From Chlorobaculum parvum NCIB 8327 (GTDB taxonomy: Bacteria > Bacteroidota > Chlorobiia > Chlorobiales > Chlorobiaceae): DNA of 64,000 nt. The translations under genes were made by a program, and so were the position numbers. The notes under the pieces were generated by a model. That model ran no database searches. It saw nothing but the letters and a program-made list of their open reading frames with translations, and had not been told where the DNA came from. Below, piece after piece: positions 56,655-64,000 of the stretch. How positions within the stretch are numbered: position 1 is the stretch's first letter; each line of letters starts with the position of its first letter. The stretch lies in the NCBI RefSeq assembly GCF_000020505.1, contig NC_011027.1, positions 1,968,001 through 2,032,000 on the forward strand. The letters are read 5' to 3'.

Positions 56655-57292
56655 CCCGCACCTCGAATATTTTTGATGCTTGCCGCGCCCAGCTTTTTGC
56701 GCAACTGGTGAATCAGGTAATCAATGGCGTTGCTCTCGACCTCCTCATCCCAGCCATAGACTCGCTCTTCGAGCGCCGAGCGACTCAGGATACGGCCCGG
56801 CTGAAGCAACAGCGCGTGCAGCACCGCGAACTCGCGCGAACTGAGCACCTCCCTCGACTCCCCGCAGAACGCCGTGTGCGTGGCGGGATCGAGCGTGATC
56901 TGGCCGTTGCCGATCAGCCCAGACGCCTGCCCGCCCTGTCGGCGGATCACCGCCCGGAGCCGCGCAAGCAGTTCATCGAGGTCAAACGGCTTGACGAGGT
57001 AATCGTCCGCCCCTGAATCCAGCCCCGCGATGCGCTCGCTGAGGCCGTCACGCGCGGTGATGATGATAACCGGAATGGAACTGCCCTGCTGCCGGAGCCC
57101 GGCAAGCAACTCCAACCCACCGCGCCCCGGAAGCCCGAGGTCGAGCAGCACCGCCTGATGCTCACCATACCGAAGCGCGTCGGCAGCCTCGTCGCCACGG
57201 CGAACCCAGTCAACCGCATATGCCGCATCTTTCAACGCCACGCAAACCGCTTCACCGATCATGGCATCATCTTCAACAAGCAACACTCGCAT
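56630..57292 (-). CDS. OmpR-family response regulator (QseB-like)
   Basis: 220 residues from ATG 57290-57292, preceded by GAGAAG; longer frames that begin upstream do not fit the family. The receiver has acidic pocket EDD (7-9), phosphoacceptor Asp51 (LLDLGLPG) and the conserved Lys in LVKPFDLDELL; the C-terminal winged helix contains VLSSREFAVLHALLLQPGRILSRSALEERVYGW. Cognate kinase follows in an overlapping frame. Likely targets are the TTAG-repeat promoters on both sides. Confidence 0.93.
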   Translation of the reverse strand: MRVLLVEDDAMIGEAVCVALKDAAYAVDWVRRGDEAADALRYGEHQAVLLDLGLPGRGGLELLAGLRQQGSSIPVIIITARDGLSERIAGLDSGADDYLVKPFDLDELLARLRAVIRRQGGQASGLIGNGQITLDPATHTAFCGESREVLSSREFAVLHALLLQPGRILSRSALEERVYGWDEEVESNAIDYLIHQLRKKLGAASIKNIRGAGWMVEKEQ

Positions 57293-57585
57293 AACTTCTC
57301 GTTTTTTCATCAACCGTTGCGGCTCGAAAGCCGAGGAGTCAGGATAAACAGAAATAACCGAAACAGACCCGGACATCGGCCCGGAAAAGAGGAAAACTCC
57401 CCCACCTCCGAACCTCAGCCCGCGCATCTGTTTCAGCACAACACAACACTCAGAAGAAAGAACAGGTCGCCCGAAATGAGCGTTCCATCAGCCGGTTAAC
57501 CATGGCGGCATCCAGGCGTTCATAAAACCCTTTACCGGGATAGCGCAACCGCTCTGGCAGAAATGGCAAACGGATCTGTTGACCC
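57293..57585. other. intergenic region before the response regulator
   Basis: It holds a possible -10 TATCCT (minus strand, 57341-57346) followed by GA, as in the two promoters sharing the TTAG motif, with a weaker upstream TTATTTCTG. No coding frame is supported here. Confidence 0.35.
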
Positions 57586-57930
57586 TTAATCTTCTGCATC
57601 ATGGGCATCGTCATGATCCGCTTTATCAATATTGGCAGCAAGCACCCTGCCGTTATCTTTGTCTACCCGGACATCCATAACCTTCATGCCATCGACTACC
57701 TCAACATCGTAAACCGGGCGGCCATCATGCGTTTCAAGCTCGGCGCGAACAGCTCGCCCCCGCGTAAACTTCTCGGCGGCATTGACAGCCTGCGACAGGC
57801 TGATTGCCGGTTTTTGCAACGTCAGCGCATCATTCCCGGCATCCGCCGCATAAGCCGACCGGGCGAACATGCCGCCAAACATCCAAGCTGAAAGCATAAC
57901 GCCAACGGCCACATAACCATAACGTTTCAT
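57586..57930 (-). CDS. PepSY domain protein, exported
   Basis: 114 residues from ATG 57928-57930, with AAGGAG eight bases upstream. A signal peptide (about residues 1-28, ending near AYA) precedes one PepSY domain: SLSQAVNAAEKFTRGRAVRAELE, then PVYDVEVVDGMKVMDVRVDKDNGRVLA. The tail is Asp/His-rich (DKADHDDAHDAED), which could bind metal. Small PepSY proteins next to QseBC-like systems are common and are thought to report on or buffer the signal; function is not established. Confidence 0.82.
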   Translation of the reverse strand: MKRYGYVAVGVMLSAWMFGGMFARSAYAADAGNDALTLQKPAISLSQAVNAAEKFTRGRAVRAELETHDGRPVYDVEVVDGMKVMDVRVDKDNGRVLAANIDKADHDDAHDAED

Positions 57931-57984
57931 AATCATCACTCCTTGTGGATTCAATTGTCAACGCGATCATCCGCGTCAGGAGTA

Positions 57985-58015
57985 ATGGTACGAAGGGAGA
58001 GTTAGGGGGAATTAG
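57985..58015 (-). promoter_or_regulatory. response-regulator-type promoter of the PepSY gene
   Basis: Two half-sites in direct repeat (plus strand TTAGGGGG at 58002-58009 and 58012-58019, period 10) are followed on the minus strand by CTCTCCCTTCGTACCAT; TACCAT (57985-57990) fits a -10. The match with the COG4705 promoter (CTAA, TCTC, TTCGTA in the same spacing) is the evidence for a shared regulator. The gene start is about 48 bases further on. Confidence 0.6.
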
Positions 58016-58072
58016 GGGGAGTGGAAAAGGAGGAATTTGGAGGAAGATGACGCCTGATTTTCCGGAAGGATT

Positions 58073-58126
58073 GCCGAAGTGGCGGAATTGGTAGACGCAT
58101 AAGTTCCATTTCCGCCTTTGGTACCA
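58073..58126 (+). pseudogene. truncated tRNA-Leu copy
   Basis: The first 26 bases equal the first 26 of tRNA-Leu(UAA) at 50460 (GCCGAAGTGGCGGAATTGGT and the next 6). The anticodon arm and variable arm are missing; the 3' end TTCCATTTCCGCC-TTTGGTACCA matches the T-arm and acceptor end with changes. The acceptor stem no longer pairs fully. Not a functional tRNA. Confidence 0.85.
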
Positions 58127-58222
58127 AATCTCTCATGCCTCAGACTTTCCTACCACAGAATCGACTTCGACAGCTGATAGAAATTGATTGGTGGTGAGAA
58201 GTAGTTCATTTTGATATATATG

Positions 58223-58254
58223 TCAAACCCCCGTCGAAAGTGACGGGGGTTTGA
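58223..58254. terminator. strong hairpin downstream of the HEPN operon
   Basis: TCAAACCCCCGTC and its exact complement GACGGGGGTTTGA flank a 6-base loop. It lies 80 bp after the stop of the leftward HEPN-like gene, where a terminator would be expected. Confidence 0.65.
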
Positions 58255-58334
58255 TTGAGAGGTATGTTATTGACAATGATGCCTAATGTTAAAGTTGATC
58301 GGCACTCTGGAAATTCATCCGATCAAAAAACTTG

Positions 58335-58826
58335 TCAGGCGCTTTCATTCTTTGATTCCATTGTTGAAACCAAGAACTGCGCGAATTGCAAAATCTCTGT
58401 TTCGCGGAAGGCAAAGAGTTCTGACTCGTGATGGTATCTGGCTTTGATAAACACATCATCATTGCGTTGCAGGAAATCGCTGAACGCGGATTGAAAAGCC
58501 GAGATATGATTCTGCATGTCTTGAGACAGGAGCCCATAGAGTTCGGTTAATCGATGCCCCTTAACCTCTTCCTCAGTTTCGTTGTAAATCAACCACTTCA
58601 GGCAAAGTTCGCAAGCAAATGCTGCACATACAACGCCAGGCACCAACAGCATGGGCTTGCCTTCGATGATCTCACCATTATTGAGGCAAAACTCTGCCGC
58701 AGCCAGGAACTGCCGCGCAGATGAAAAGATATCAATCCGGTAATCCTTGGAGAGCTTGAACGTACCCATCGAAAAAGTGCCTGGACCTTTTCCTGCCAAG
58801 TCTACGGTACCCAAATGTATCTTCAT
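58335..58826 (-). CDS. HEPN-domain-like protein
   Basis: 163 residues. The middle part (AFACELCLKWLIY, then GHRLTELYGLL) and the end (ARYHHESELFAFRE) resemble the all-helical HEPN fold, whose members are often RNases in toxin-antitoxin or defence loci; a clear Rx4-6H catalytic motif is not obvious, so an inactive or non-nuclease member is possible. It is the third gene of a leftward operon with a DUF2442 and a DUF4160 gene. Confidence 0.6.
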   Translation of the reverse strand: MKIHLGTVDLAGKGPGTFSMGTFKLSKDYRIDIFSSARQFLAAAEFCLNNGEIIEGKPMLLVPGVVCAAFACELCLKWLIYNETEEEVKGHRLTELYGLLSQDMQNHISAFQSAFSDFLQRNDDVFIKARYHHESELFAFRETEILQFAQFLVSTMESKNESA

Positions 58827-58865
58827 TGCTTCATTCCGTATAAAACAACTTCAATAGTAAACCTG

Positions 58866-59123
58866 TTAAGCCGTTATCCTCTCAGCATCTTCCCCAACAA
58901 CCTGCCATCTCGCCTCGATGGTATCCGCAGACAAATCAGCGCCGCACTCCCATTCGATGAAGTAGCCCCCGTTGCTCACCTTCATAAATTCCTCATGGTC
59001 GCGAAGCGCTTCAAACGCTTCATACTCCAGATAAGGCGATACATCGAAAATGCCAACGCGACCATCTTCCGCAACAATCGACAATACCCAATCCGATTGT
59101 GGATGTAGTTCTGCAATTCTCAT
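58866..59123 (-). CDS. DUF2442 protein (putative antitoxin)
   Basis: 85 residues. The N-terminal VLSIVAEDGRVGIFDVSPYL and the following GGYFIEWECGADLSADTIEA segment match the DUF2442 family, which is regularly encoded beside DUF4160 genes. Its ATG overlaps the stop of the DUF4160 gene (4 bases). The pairing is like a type II toxin-antitoxin locus, which is inference, not shown by the sequence. Confidence 0.8.
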   Translation of the reverse strand: MRIAELHPQSDWVLSIVAEDGRVGIFDVSPYLEYEAFEALRDHEEFMKVSNGGYFIEWECGADLSADTIEARWQVVGEDAERITA

Positions 59124-59392
59124 TGGTCAAGTCCCTTTATTGGAAATGGTTTCTTACCGTTTACAGCCAGATTCCAGTCCGCCAGCAAATCCTCTTGGTG
59201 AATTTCGATCCATGCAACAACCAGCTTGTGCTTGTTCGGTGGCAGCTCGCCAGCCAGAAGCATACCGTCAATAATTGAGTACACGGCCACTTTTCCCTGA
59301 TAATCAGCATGGATGTGCGGCAAATGATGTTTCTCGGTATCCCGAAAAAACATCCGGATTAGAATCCCGTAAAACATTGAAATCGTTGGCAT
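59120..59392 (-). CDS. DUF4160 protein (putative toxin partner)
   Basis: 90 residues from ATG 59390-59392; a GTG 12 bases upstream is an alternative. MPTISMFYGILIRMFF, the HHLPHIHADYQGKVAVYSI stretch and LPPNKHKLVVAWIEIHQEDLLADW are the DUF4160 signature blocks. First gene of the three-gene operon. Function not established; often predicted to be a toxin. Confidence 0.82.
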   Translation of the reverse strand: MPTISMFYGILIRMFFRDTEKHHLPHIHADYQGKVAVYSIIDGMLLAGELPPNKHKLVVAWIEIHQEDLLADWNLAVNGKKPFPIKGLDQ

Positions 59393-59642
59393 TCGGCTTG
59401 TCACATTCTATTGTTCATACATCAAACACAATTTGCGCCCTCCAGATTCAGAAAAAAGAAACTGACATTATTTCAAATCTAAACAACATTCGCAGTTCGT
59501 CAAAAATCCAACCCTGACCCCGATTCTCCCTCCAACCTTTGCAATCCGACCGCACTCTCCCTACCTTGAAAAATGGCCACCAGACACCCGGCCATGAGAG
59601 CCGTCACCGGCCTCTTTTCTCTTACTTCAAAGCACTACACGC

Positions 59643-61019
59643 ATGAGTACAGAGCCTACCAAAATCCTCCTCGGCGAGGATGAACTTCCCCGTCAGTGGT
59701 ACAATATTCAGGCTGACCTGCCTTCACCCATGCCACCGCCGGTGGGACTGGATGGCAATCCGATCGGGCCGGATGCGCTGGCCAAGGTTTTTCCGATGAA
59801 CCTGATCGAGCAGGAGGTGAGCACCGAGCGCTGGATCGATATTCCGGAAGAGATTCTCGGCATCCTCAAGCTGTGGCGGCCGTCGCCGCTCTACCGCGCG
59901 CGGCGGCTCGAAGCAGCGCTCGGCACTCCGGCCAAAATCTACTACAAGAACGAAGGGGTCTCGCCCGCCGGGAGCCACAAGCCCAACACGGCGGTGGCGC
60001 AGGCGTGGTACAACCGGGAGTTCGGCATCAAGTACCTCACCACCGAAACCGGCGCGGGGCAGTGGGGCAGCGCGCTGGCGATGAGCTGCAAGCTGATCGG
60101 CATCGAGTGCAAGGTGTTCATGGTGCGCATCAGCTTCGACCAGAAGCCGTTCCGCAAAATCATGATGAAAACCTGGGGCGCGGAGTGCATCCCGAGCCCG
60201 AGTCCGCAGACGGCCATCGGGCGCAAGATTCTCGAAGAGATGCCCGACACCCCCGGCAGCCTCGGCATCGCCATCAGCGAAGCGATCGAGCAGGCCGTCG
60301 AACGCGACGACACCCGCTACGCCCTCGGCAGCGTGCTGAACCACGTGATGCTGCACCAGACCATCATCGGCCTCGAAGCCAAGAAGCAGTTCGACAAGAT
60401 CGGGCGCTACCCGGATATCGTCATCGGCTGCGCGGGCGGCGGCTCGAACTTCGCGGGCATCAGCTTCCCATTCCTCTACGACAAGATTCACGGCAGGGAT
60501 GTGCGGGTAATCGGCACGGAACCGGAGGCGTGCCCGACGCTGACCCGCGCCCCCTACGCCTACGATTCAGGCGACGTGGCGATGATGACGCCGCTCCTGC
60601 CGATGCACAGCCTGGGCCACACCTTCATTCCCCCGGCCATCCACGCAGGCGGCCTGCGCTACCACGGCATGGCGCCGCTGGTGAGCCACACCAAGCAGCT
60701 CGGGCTGATCGAAGCCACCGCGCTGCCGCAGACCGAATGCTACGAAGCGGCGCTGCTCTTCGCCCACACCGAAGGCTTCATTCCCGCGCCGGAGACCTCG
60801 CACGCCATCGCACAGACCATCCGCGAGGCGAAGCAGGCAAAAGAGGAGGGCAAGGAGAAGGTGATTCTGATGAACTGGTCGGGCCACGGGCTGATGGACT
60901 TGCAGGGCTACGACGCCTACCTCTCAGGCAAAATCAGCGACTACCCGCTGCCAGAGGAGCTGCTGCAACGCTCGTTGACCGCCTCACTGGCGGGACTTCC
61001 GAAAGTGCCGGGAGTTTAA
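59643..61019 (+). CDS. trpB2: tryptophan synthase beta chain, TrpB2 type
   Basis: 458 residues, longer than the usual 400 of TrpB1, as expected for TrpB2. The PLP Lys is in [11 protein letters not shown] (Lys113), phosphate-binding loop in [11 protein letters not shown], and the block KIYYKNEGV is family-specific. TrpB2 enzymes condense indole with serine (or phosphoserine in some archaea) and do not need TrpA. No trpA or other trp gene is adjacent, so it probably rescues indole rather than taking part in the main pathway. Confidence 0.92.
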   Translation: MSTEPTKILLGEDELPRQWYNIQADLPSPMPPPVGLDGNPIGPDALAKVFPMNLIEQEVSTERWIDIPEEILGILKLWRPSPLYRARRLEAALGTPAKIYYKNEGVSPAGSHKPNTAVAQAWYNREFGIKYLTTETGAGQWGSALAMSCKLIGIECKVFMVRISFDQKPFRKIMMKTWGAECIPSPSPQTAIGRKILEEMPDTPGSLGIAISEAIEQAVERDDTRYALGSVLNHVMLHQTIIGLEAKKQFDKIGRYPDIVIGCAGGGSNFAGISFPFLYDKIHGRDVRVIGTEPEACPTLTRAPYAYDSGDVAMMTPLLPMHSLGHTFIPPAIHAGGLRYHGMAPLVSHTKQLGLIEATALPQTECYEAALLFAHTEGFIPAPETSHAIAQTIREAKQAKEEGKEKVILMNWSGHGLMDLQGYDAYLSGKISDYPLPEELLQRSLTASLAGLPKVPGV

Positions 61020-61087
61020 AAAGAGGGGCTGTCTTATCTATTCAATGATGGAACAAACCCTCTTTTTAATGACCCCATGAAAACGCA

Positions 61088-61117
61088 AAGGGCTACCAAG
61101 ATAAGAAGGTAGCCCTT
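61088..61117. terminator. terminator between trpB2 and the barrel gene
   Basis: AAGGGCTACC and GGTAGCCCTT form a 10-bp stem with a 10-base loop between convergent genes. Confidence 0.65.
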
Positions 61118-61173
61118 GTTGTCGTTGATGTGCTGTTTTCAGCAAACCCTATGCATAACTTATCTGAAAAACG

Positions 61174-61863
61174 TTACAGCGAAAGGCGAAGGCCAAGCAT
61201 GACACTGCTAGAAGAGATATTTTTGACGGTGTTCATATAATCATCTTCAGCATAATCATCCCAGAAATTTGCCGTATCGTCGATGGTGAAATCAGCAGTT
61301 GCGAAGTAACGGTAGCGGGCTTCAAGCCTTAAGTTTTCTGCAACCTTATAAGAGAGTCCAGCACCAAGCTGATAAGCAAAGGCTGTTGCGGTTACTTTAT
61401 CGTAACGAAAATCATCATCAACATCCCCAACATCATTGAAGCTCACAAATGCAGCACCGGCACCCGCAGTAAGGAACAATTCCAGATCGTCAGTAAGGTT
61501 AATGTCGTAGTAAGCATTCCCCATAAGAGAAATAACCGACATATTACCGGTCATGGAATACTCATCGTAGACACTACCATAGAGATAATCAATCGATTTG
61601 GCAATATCATTACGCTGGTAACCAAGTTCTGCCTCTATCCGATAGTCACCGTAATCATGTCCATAAGCACCGGTAAGCGCAATCCCTGAATCAAGATCAA
61701 CACAAAAATTTTCTTCATCATCCGCATTGTCGGTAAGTTTTGCATCACCAAACCAGGAGATGCCTGCATTGGCGCTGACATAATTCCCAGCAGAGTAACC
61801 GGTAGACGACCATGCGCCCGTGGCCAGAAGCACTGCGACAAGTGCTAAAAGTTTCTTTTTCAT
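61174..61863 (-). CDS. outer-membrane beta-barrel protein (OmpW/porin-like)
   Basis: 229 residues with a clear signal peptide (MKKKLLALVAVLLATGAW and on to about residue 25) and then alternating strands ending in the aromatic/hydrophobic C-terminus LGLRLSL. The content of Tyr, Asp and Gly and the repeated YxIxxELGY-like strands fit an eight-stranded barrel. The loops are very acidic. Terminator hairpin 57 bp downstream. Role unknown. Confidence 0.82.
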   Translation of the reverse strand: MKKKLLALVAVLLATGAWSSTGYSAGNYVSANAGISWFGDAKLTDNADDEENFCVDLDSGIALTGAYGHDYGDYRIEAELGYQRNDIAKSIDYLYGSVYDEYSMTGNMSVISLMGNAYYDINLTDDLELFLTAGAGAAFVSFNDVGDVDDDFRYDKVTATAFAYQLGAGLSYKVAENLRLEARYRYFATADFTIDDTANFWDDYAEDDYMNTVKNISSSSVMLGLRLSL

Positions 61864-62051
61864 GTTCTTGTGTTTTTGTTAGGGGTTGTGATATGTTTAG
61901 TGACACTGCCTGACATCTTTTGGCAATTACACTTTATGAAGTTAAAGAAACTAAAAGCCACTTTCAATAATTTGTAACACGTTACAGTGCAAAACAGGGC
62001 ATAGACTTACTTAACTAATCTTCTAATAATGACCTCAACTGATATATCCAT

Positions 62052-62090
62052 AAAAAAAGCCCCGCTGAAACGGTAATTCCAACGGGGCTT
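62052..62090 (-). terminator. Rho-independent terminator of clpC
   Basis: On the minus strand AAGCCCCG, a loop, CGGGGCTT and then seven T. Located just after the clpC stop. Confidence 0.8.
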
Positions 62091-62119
62091 CGGGGGAGTT
62101 AAAAACGTTAAACTACGGG

Positions 62120-64000
62120 CTACTCCTTGTCGAGCTTCTCCTCTTTCTTGCCTTTTTTAGCAGGAGGCTCGGCAGTTCCTTCGCTGAAACGCAGCTCCTT
62201 CTCCTTTTCGTCGAAGGTGATCTGAATCACGCTGCCTTCGGTGAATCTACCCTTGAGCATCTCCTCGGCGAGCGGATCCTCGACATACTTCTGCAAGGCC
62301 CTCTTGAGCGGGCGTGCGCCGTACTTCTGGTCGTAGCCCTTCTCGACGAGGAACTCCTTGGCTTTCTCGTCGATTCGTACGTCGATGCCCATCTCTTTCA
62401 AGCGCTTGAAGAGCTTGCCAGCCGTGATGTCGATAATCTGGAAGATATCCGACTTTTCGAGCTGGTGGAACACGATCGTGTCGTCGATACGGTTCAGGAA
62501 CTCCGGATTGAAGACACGCTTCAGGGCATCCTCGATGGTGGACTTCATCGCCTTGTAGTTGCCCGTGGTGTCTTCGGGAGCCGAGAAGCCCATGCCGGTG
62601 CCGAAGCTCTTGATCTCCTTGGCGCCAATGTTCGAGGTCATGATGATGATCGTGTTGCGGAAATCGACCTTGCGGCCAAGCCCGTCGGTCAACACACCCT
62701 CGTCGAGCACCTGTAGCAGGATGTTGAACACGTCGGGATGCGCCTTTTCGATCTCGTCGATCAGCACCACCGAGTAGGGCTTGCGGCGCACCTTTTCGGT
62801 GAGCTGGCCGCCCTCTTCATAGCCGACGTATCCGGGAGGCGCGCCAACCAGGCGACTCACCGAGAACTTCTCCATGTACTCGCTCATGTCGGCGCGGATC
62901 AGCGCATCCTCGCTGTCGAACAGATAGCGGGTCAGCGCCTTGGCCAGCTCGGTCTTGCCGACACCGGTGGGACCGAGGAAGATGAACGAGCCGATGGGAC
63001 GCATGGGGTCTTTCAGCCCCGCGCGGGTGCGCTGGATCGCCTTGGTGATCTTCTTGATCGCCTCGTCCTGGCCGATGACCTCTTTCTTAAGCTCCGCCTC
63101 CATGTTGAGCAGCTTCTTGGACTCGGACTGCGCAACCCTGACCACCGGAATACCGGTCATCATGGCGATCACCGACGATATGTCGTTCTCGGTCACGTCG
63201 TAGACGCTCTCGGCGGACTCCTCTTCCCACTCCTGCTTGGCGTGGTCGAGCGCTTCGAGCATGTTCTTCTCCTTGTCGCGCAGTCGAGCAGCCTCCTCGA
63301 AGTTCTGCATCTTGACCACCTTGTTCTTCTCGGCCTTGACCTCTTCGATGCCCTTTTCAAGCTCGAGAATATCCTGCGGCACATGAATGTTGCTCAGGTG
63401 TACCCGCGCGCCGGCCTCGTCCATGACGTCGATCGCCTTGTCGGGCAGGAAGCGGTCAGTGATGTAACGCTCCGAAAGCTTGACCGCCTTTTCGATAGCC
63501 TCTTCGGAGTACTGCACGTGGTGGTGCGCCTCGTACTTGTTCTTGATGTTGTTCAGGATCTGGATCGTCTCCTCGACCGTGGTCGGCTCGACCATGATCT
63601 TCTGGAAACGGCGATCCAGCGCCCCGTCTTTCTCGATGTACTGGCGGTACTCGTCGAGCGTGGTCGCGCCGATGCACTGCAACTCGCCTCGCGCGAGAGC
63701 CGGCTTGAAGATGTTGCTGGCGTCGAGCGAACCCGAAGCGCCACCCGCGCCGATGATTGTGTGCAGCTCGTCGATGAAGAGGATCACGTCACGCGAACGC
63801 TCAAGCTCGTTCATCAGCGCCTTCATGCGCTCCTCGAACTGGCCGCGGTACTTCGTGCCCGCCACGAGAGCAGCAAGGTCGAGCGCCACGACGCGCTTAT
63901 CGTAAAGCACGCGCGAAACCTTGCGCTGCACGATCTTGAGCGCCAGCCCCTCGGCGATGGCCGTCTTGCCGACGCCCGGCTCACCGATCAGCACCGGATT
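62120..64000 (-). CDS. clpC: ClpC-type AAA+ chaperone, N-terminus outside window
   Basis: The frame is open at base 64000 (it continues Asn-Pro before [11 protein letters not shown]), so the first part is missing. Visible: first AAA domain Walker [10 protein letters not shown], Walker [11 protein letters not shown], a UVR-like coiled segment ([13 protein letters not shown]) between the domains that marks ClpC over ClpA/ClpB, second AAA with [14 protein letters not shown] and [10 protein letters not shown]. The tail is Lys/Glu-rich. It unfolds substrates for ClpP. Confidence 0.95.
   Translation of the reverse strand, partial: NPVLIGEPGVGKTAIAEGLALKIVQRKVSRVLYDKRVVALDLAALVAGTKYRGQFEERMKALMNELERSRDVILFIDELHTIIGAGGASGSLDASNIFKPALARGELQCIGATTLDEYRQYIEKDGALDRRFQKIMVEPTTVEETIQILNNIKNKYEAHHHVQYSEEAIEKAVKLSERYITDRFLPDKAIDVMDEAGARVHLSNIHVPQDILELEKGIEEVKAEKNKVVKMQNFEEAARLRDKEKNMLEALDHAKQEWEEESAESVYDVTENDISSVIAMMTGIPVVRVAQSESKKLLNMEAELKKEVIGQDEAIKKITKAIQRTRAGLKDPMRPIGSFIFLGPTGVGKTELAKALTRYLFDSEDALIRADMSEYMEKFSVSRLVGAPPGYVGYEEGGQLTEKVRRKPYSVVLIDEIEKAHPDVFNILLQVLDEGVLTDGLGRKVDFRNTIIIMTSNIGAKEIKSFGTGMGFSAPEDTTGNYKAMKSTIEDALKRVFNPEFLNRIDDTIVFHQLEKSDIFQIIDITAGKLFKRLKEMGIDVRIDEKAKEFLVEKGYDQKYGARPLKRALQKYVEDPLAEEMLKGRFTEGSVIQITFDEKEKELRFSEGTAEPPAKKGKKEEKLDKE

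Noticed and set aside
59873-61048. Rightward frame of 391 codons inside trpB2
   Set aside because: Out-of-frame shadow of trpB2, extremely Arg-rich.
1-64000. CRISPR arrays, rRNA genes, transposase or integrase genes
   Set aside because: Looked for repeats with regular spacing and for family motifs; none was found, so no such feature is reported.

Overview
This 64 kb window looks like chromosome of a green sulfur bacterium (Chlorobiaceae, most likely Chlorobaculum). That assignment is an inference from the overall protein character, the moderately high GC of the housekeeping genes and the gene mix; no species-specific marker such as a chlorosome or reaction-centre gene lies in the window. Most genes are ordinary single-copy housekeeping genes. 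They are interrupted by one long surface-polysaccharide region and one compact sensing/export block next to a tRNA gene.

Layout. (1) 1-4.5 kb, leftward: small membrane protein (cut by the left edge), glutaredoxin-like protein, hisS, a PTS IIA-like regulator, a tiny overlapping ORF, cdsA and a CPBP membrane protease. (2) 4.8-32.6 kb: a glycan region with a UDP-sugar epimerase, about a dozen glycosyltransferases (GT4, GT9, GT2, GT39-like, DUF616), a TupA-like ATP-grasp protein, a QueC-like PP-loop gene paired with a GNAT-like gene, a YrbL-like kinase, an MsbA-like ABC exporter and a methyltransferase. The parts around 12-15 kb and 27-31 kb are clearly AT-richer, which suggests transfer. Two genes here (a GT9 and the PP-loop gene) each carry a single frameshift at a run of A/T. 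(3) 32.7-39.0 kb: outer-membrane biogenesis (LpxL-like acyltransferase, heptose-1-P adenylyltransferase, a very large TamB). (4) 39.1-50.3 kb: coaBC, family-4 uracil-DNA glycosylase, dnaB, ptsI, a PpiD/SurA-type foldase, pcm, a DUF123 protein, ftsY and thiL.

(5) 50.4-58.1 kb: tRNA-Leu(UAA), a MarR regulator with a FUSC exporter, an MFS transporter, a COG4705 membrane protein, a QseBC-like two-component system and a PepSY protein, followed by a shrunken second copy of the same tRNA-Leu. The promoters of the PepSY gene and the COG4705 gene share one architecture: TTAG direct repeats spaced 10 or 11 bp, then a matching -10 region. This suggests both are targets of the response regulator encoded between them. 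(6) 58.2-64 kb: a three-gene HEPN/DUF2442/DUF4160 operon resembling a toxin-antitoxin locus, a TrpB2-type tryptophan synthase beta chain, an outer-membrane beta-barrel protein and clpC (cut by the right edge).

The best candidates for under-described biology are the PepSY-TCS-COG4705 regulon, the PP-loop/GNAT/TupA group in the glycan region, and the tRNA-flanked block. No CRISPR array, rRNA, transposase or integrase was recognised.
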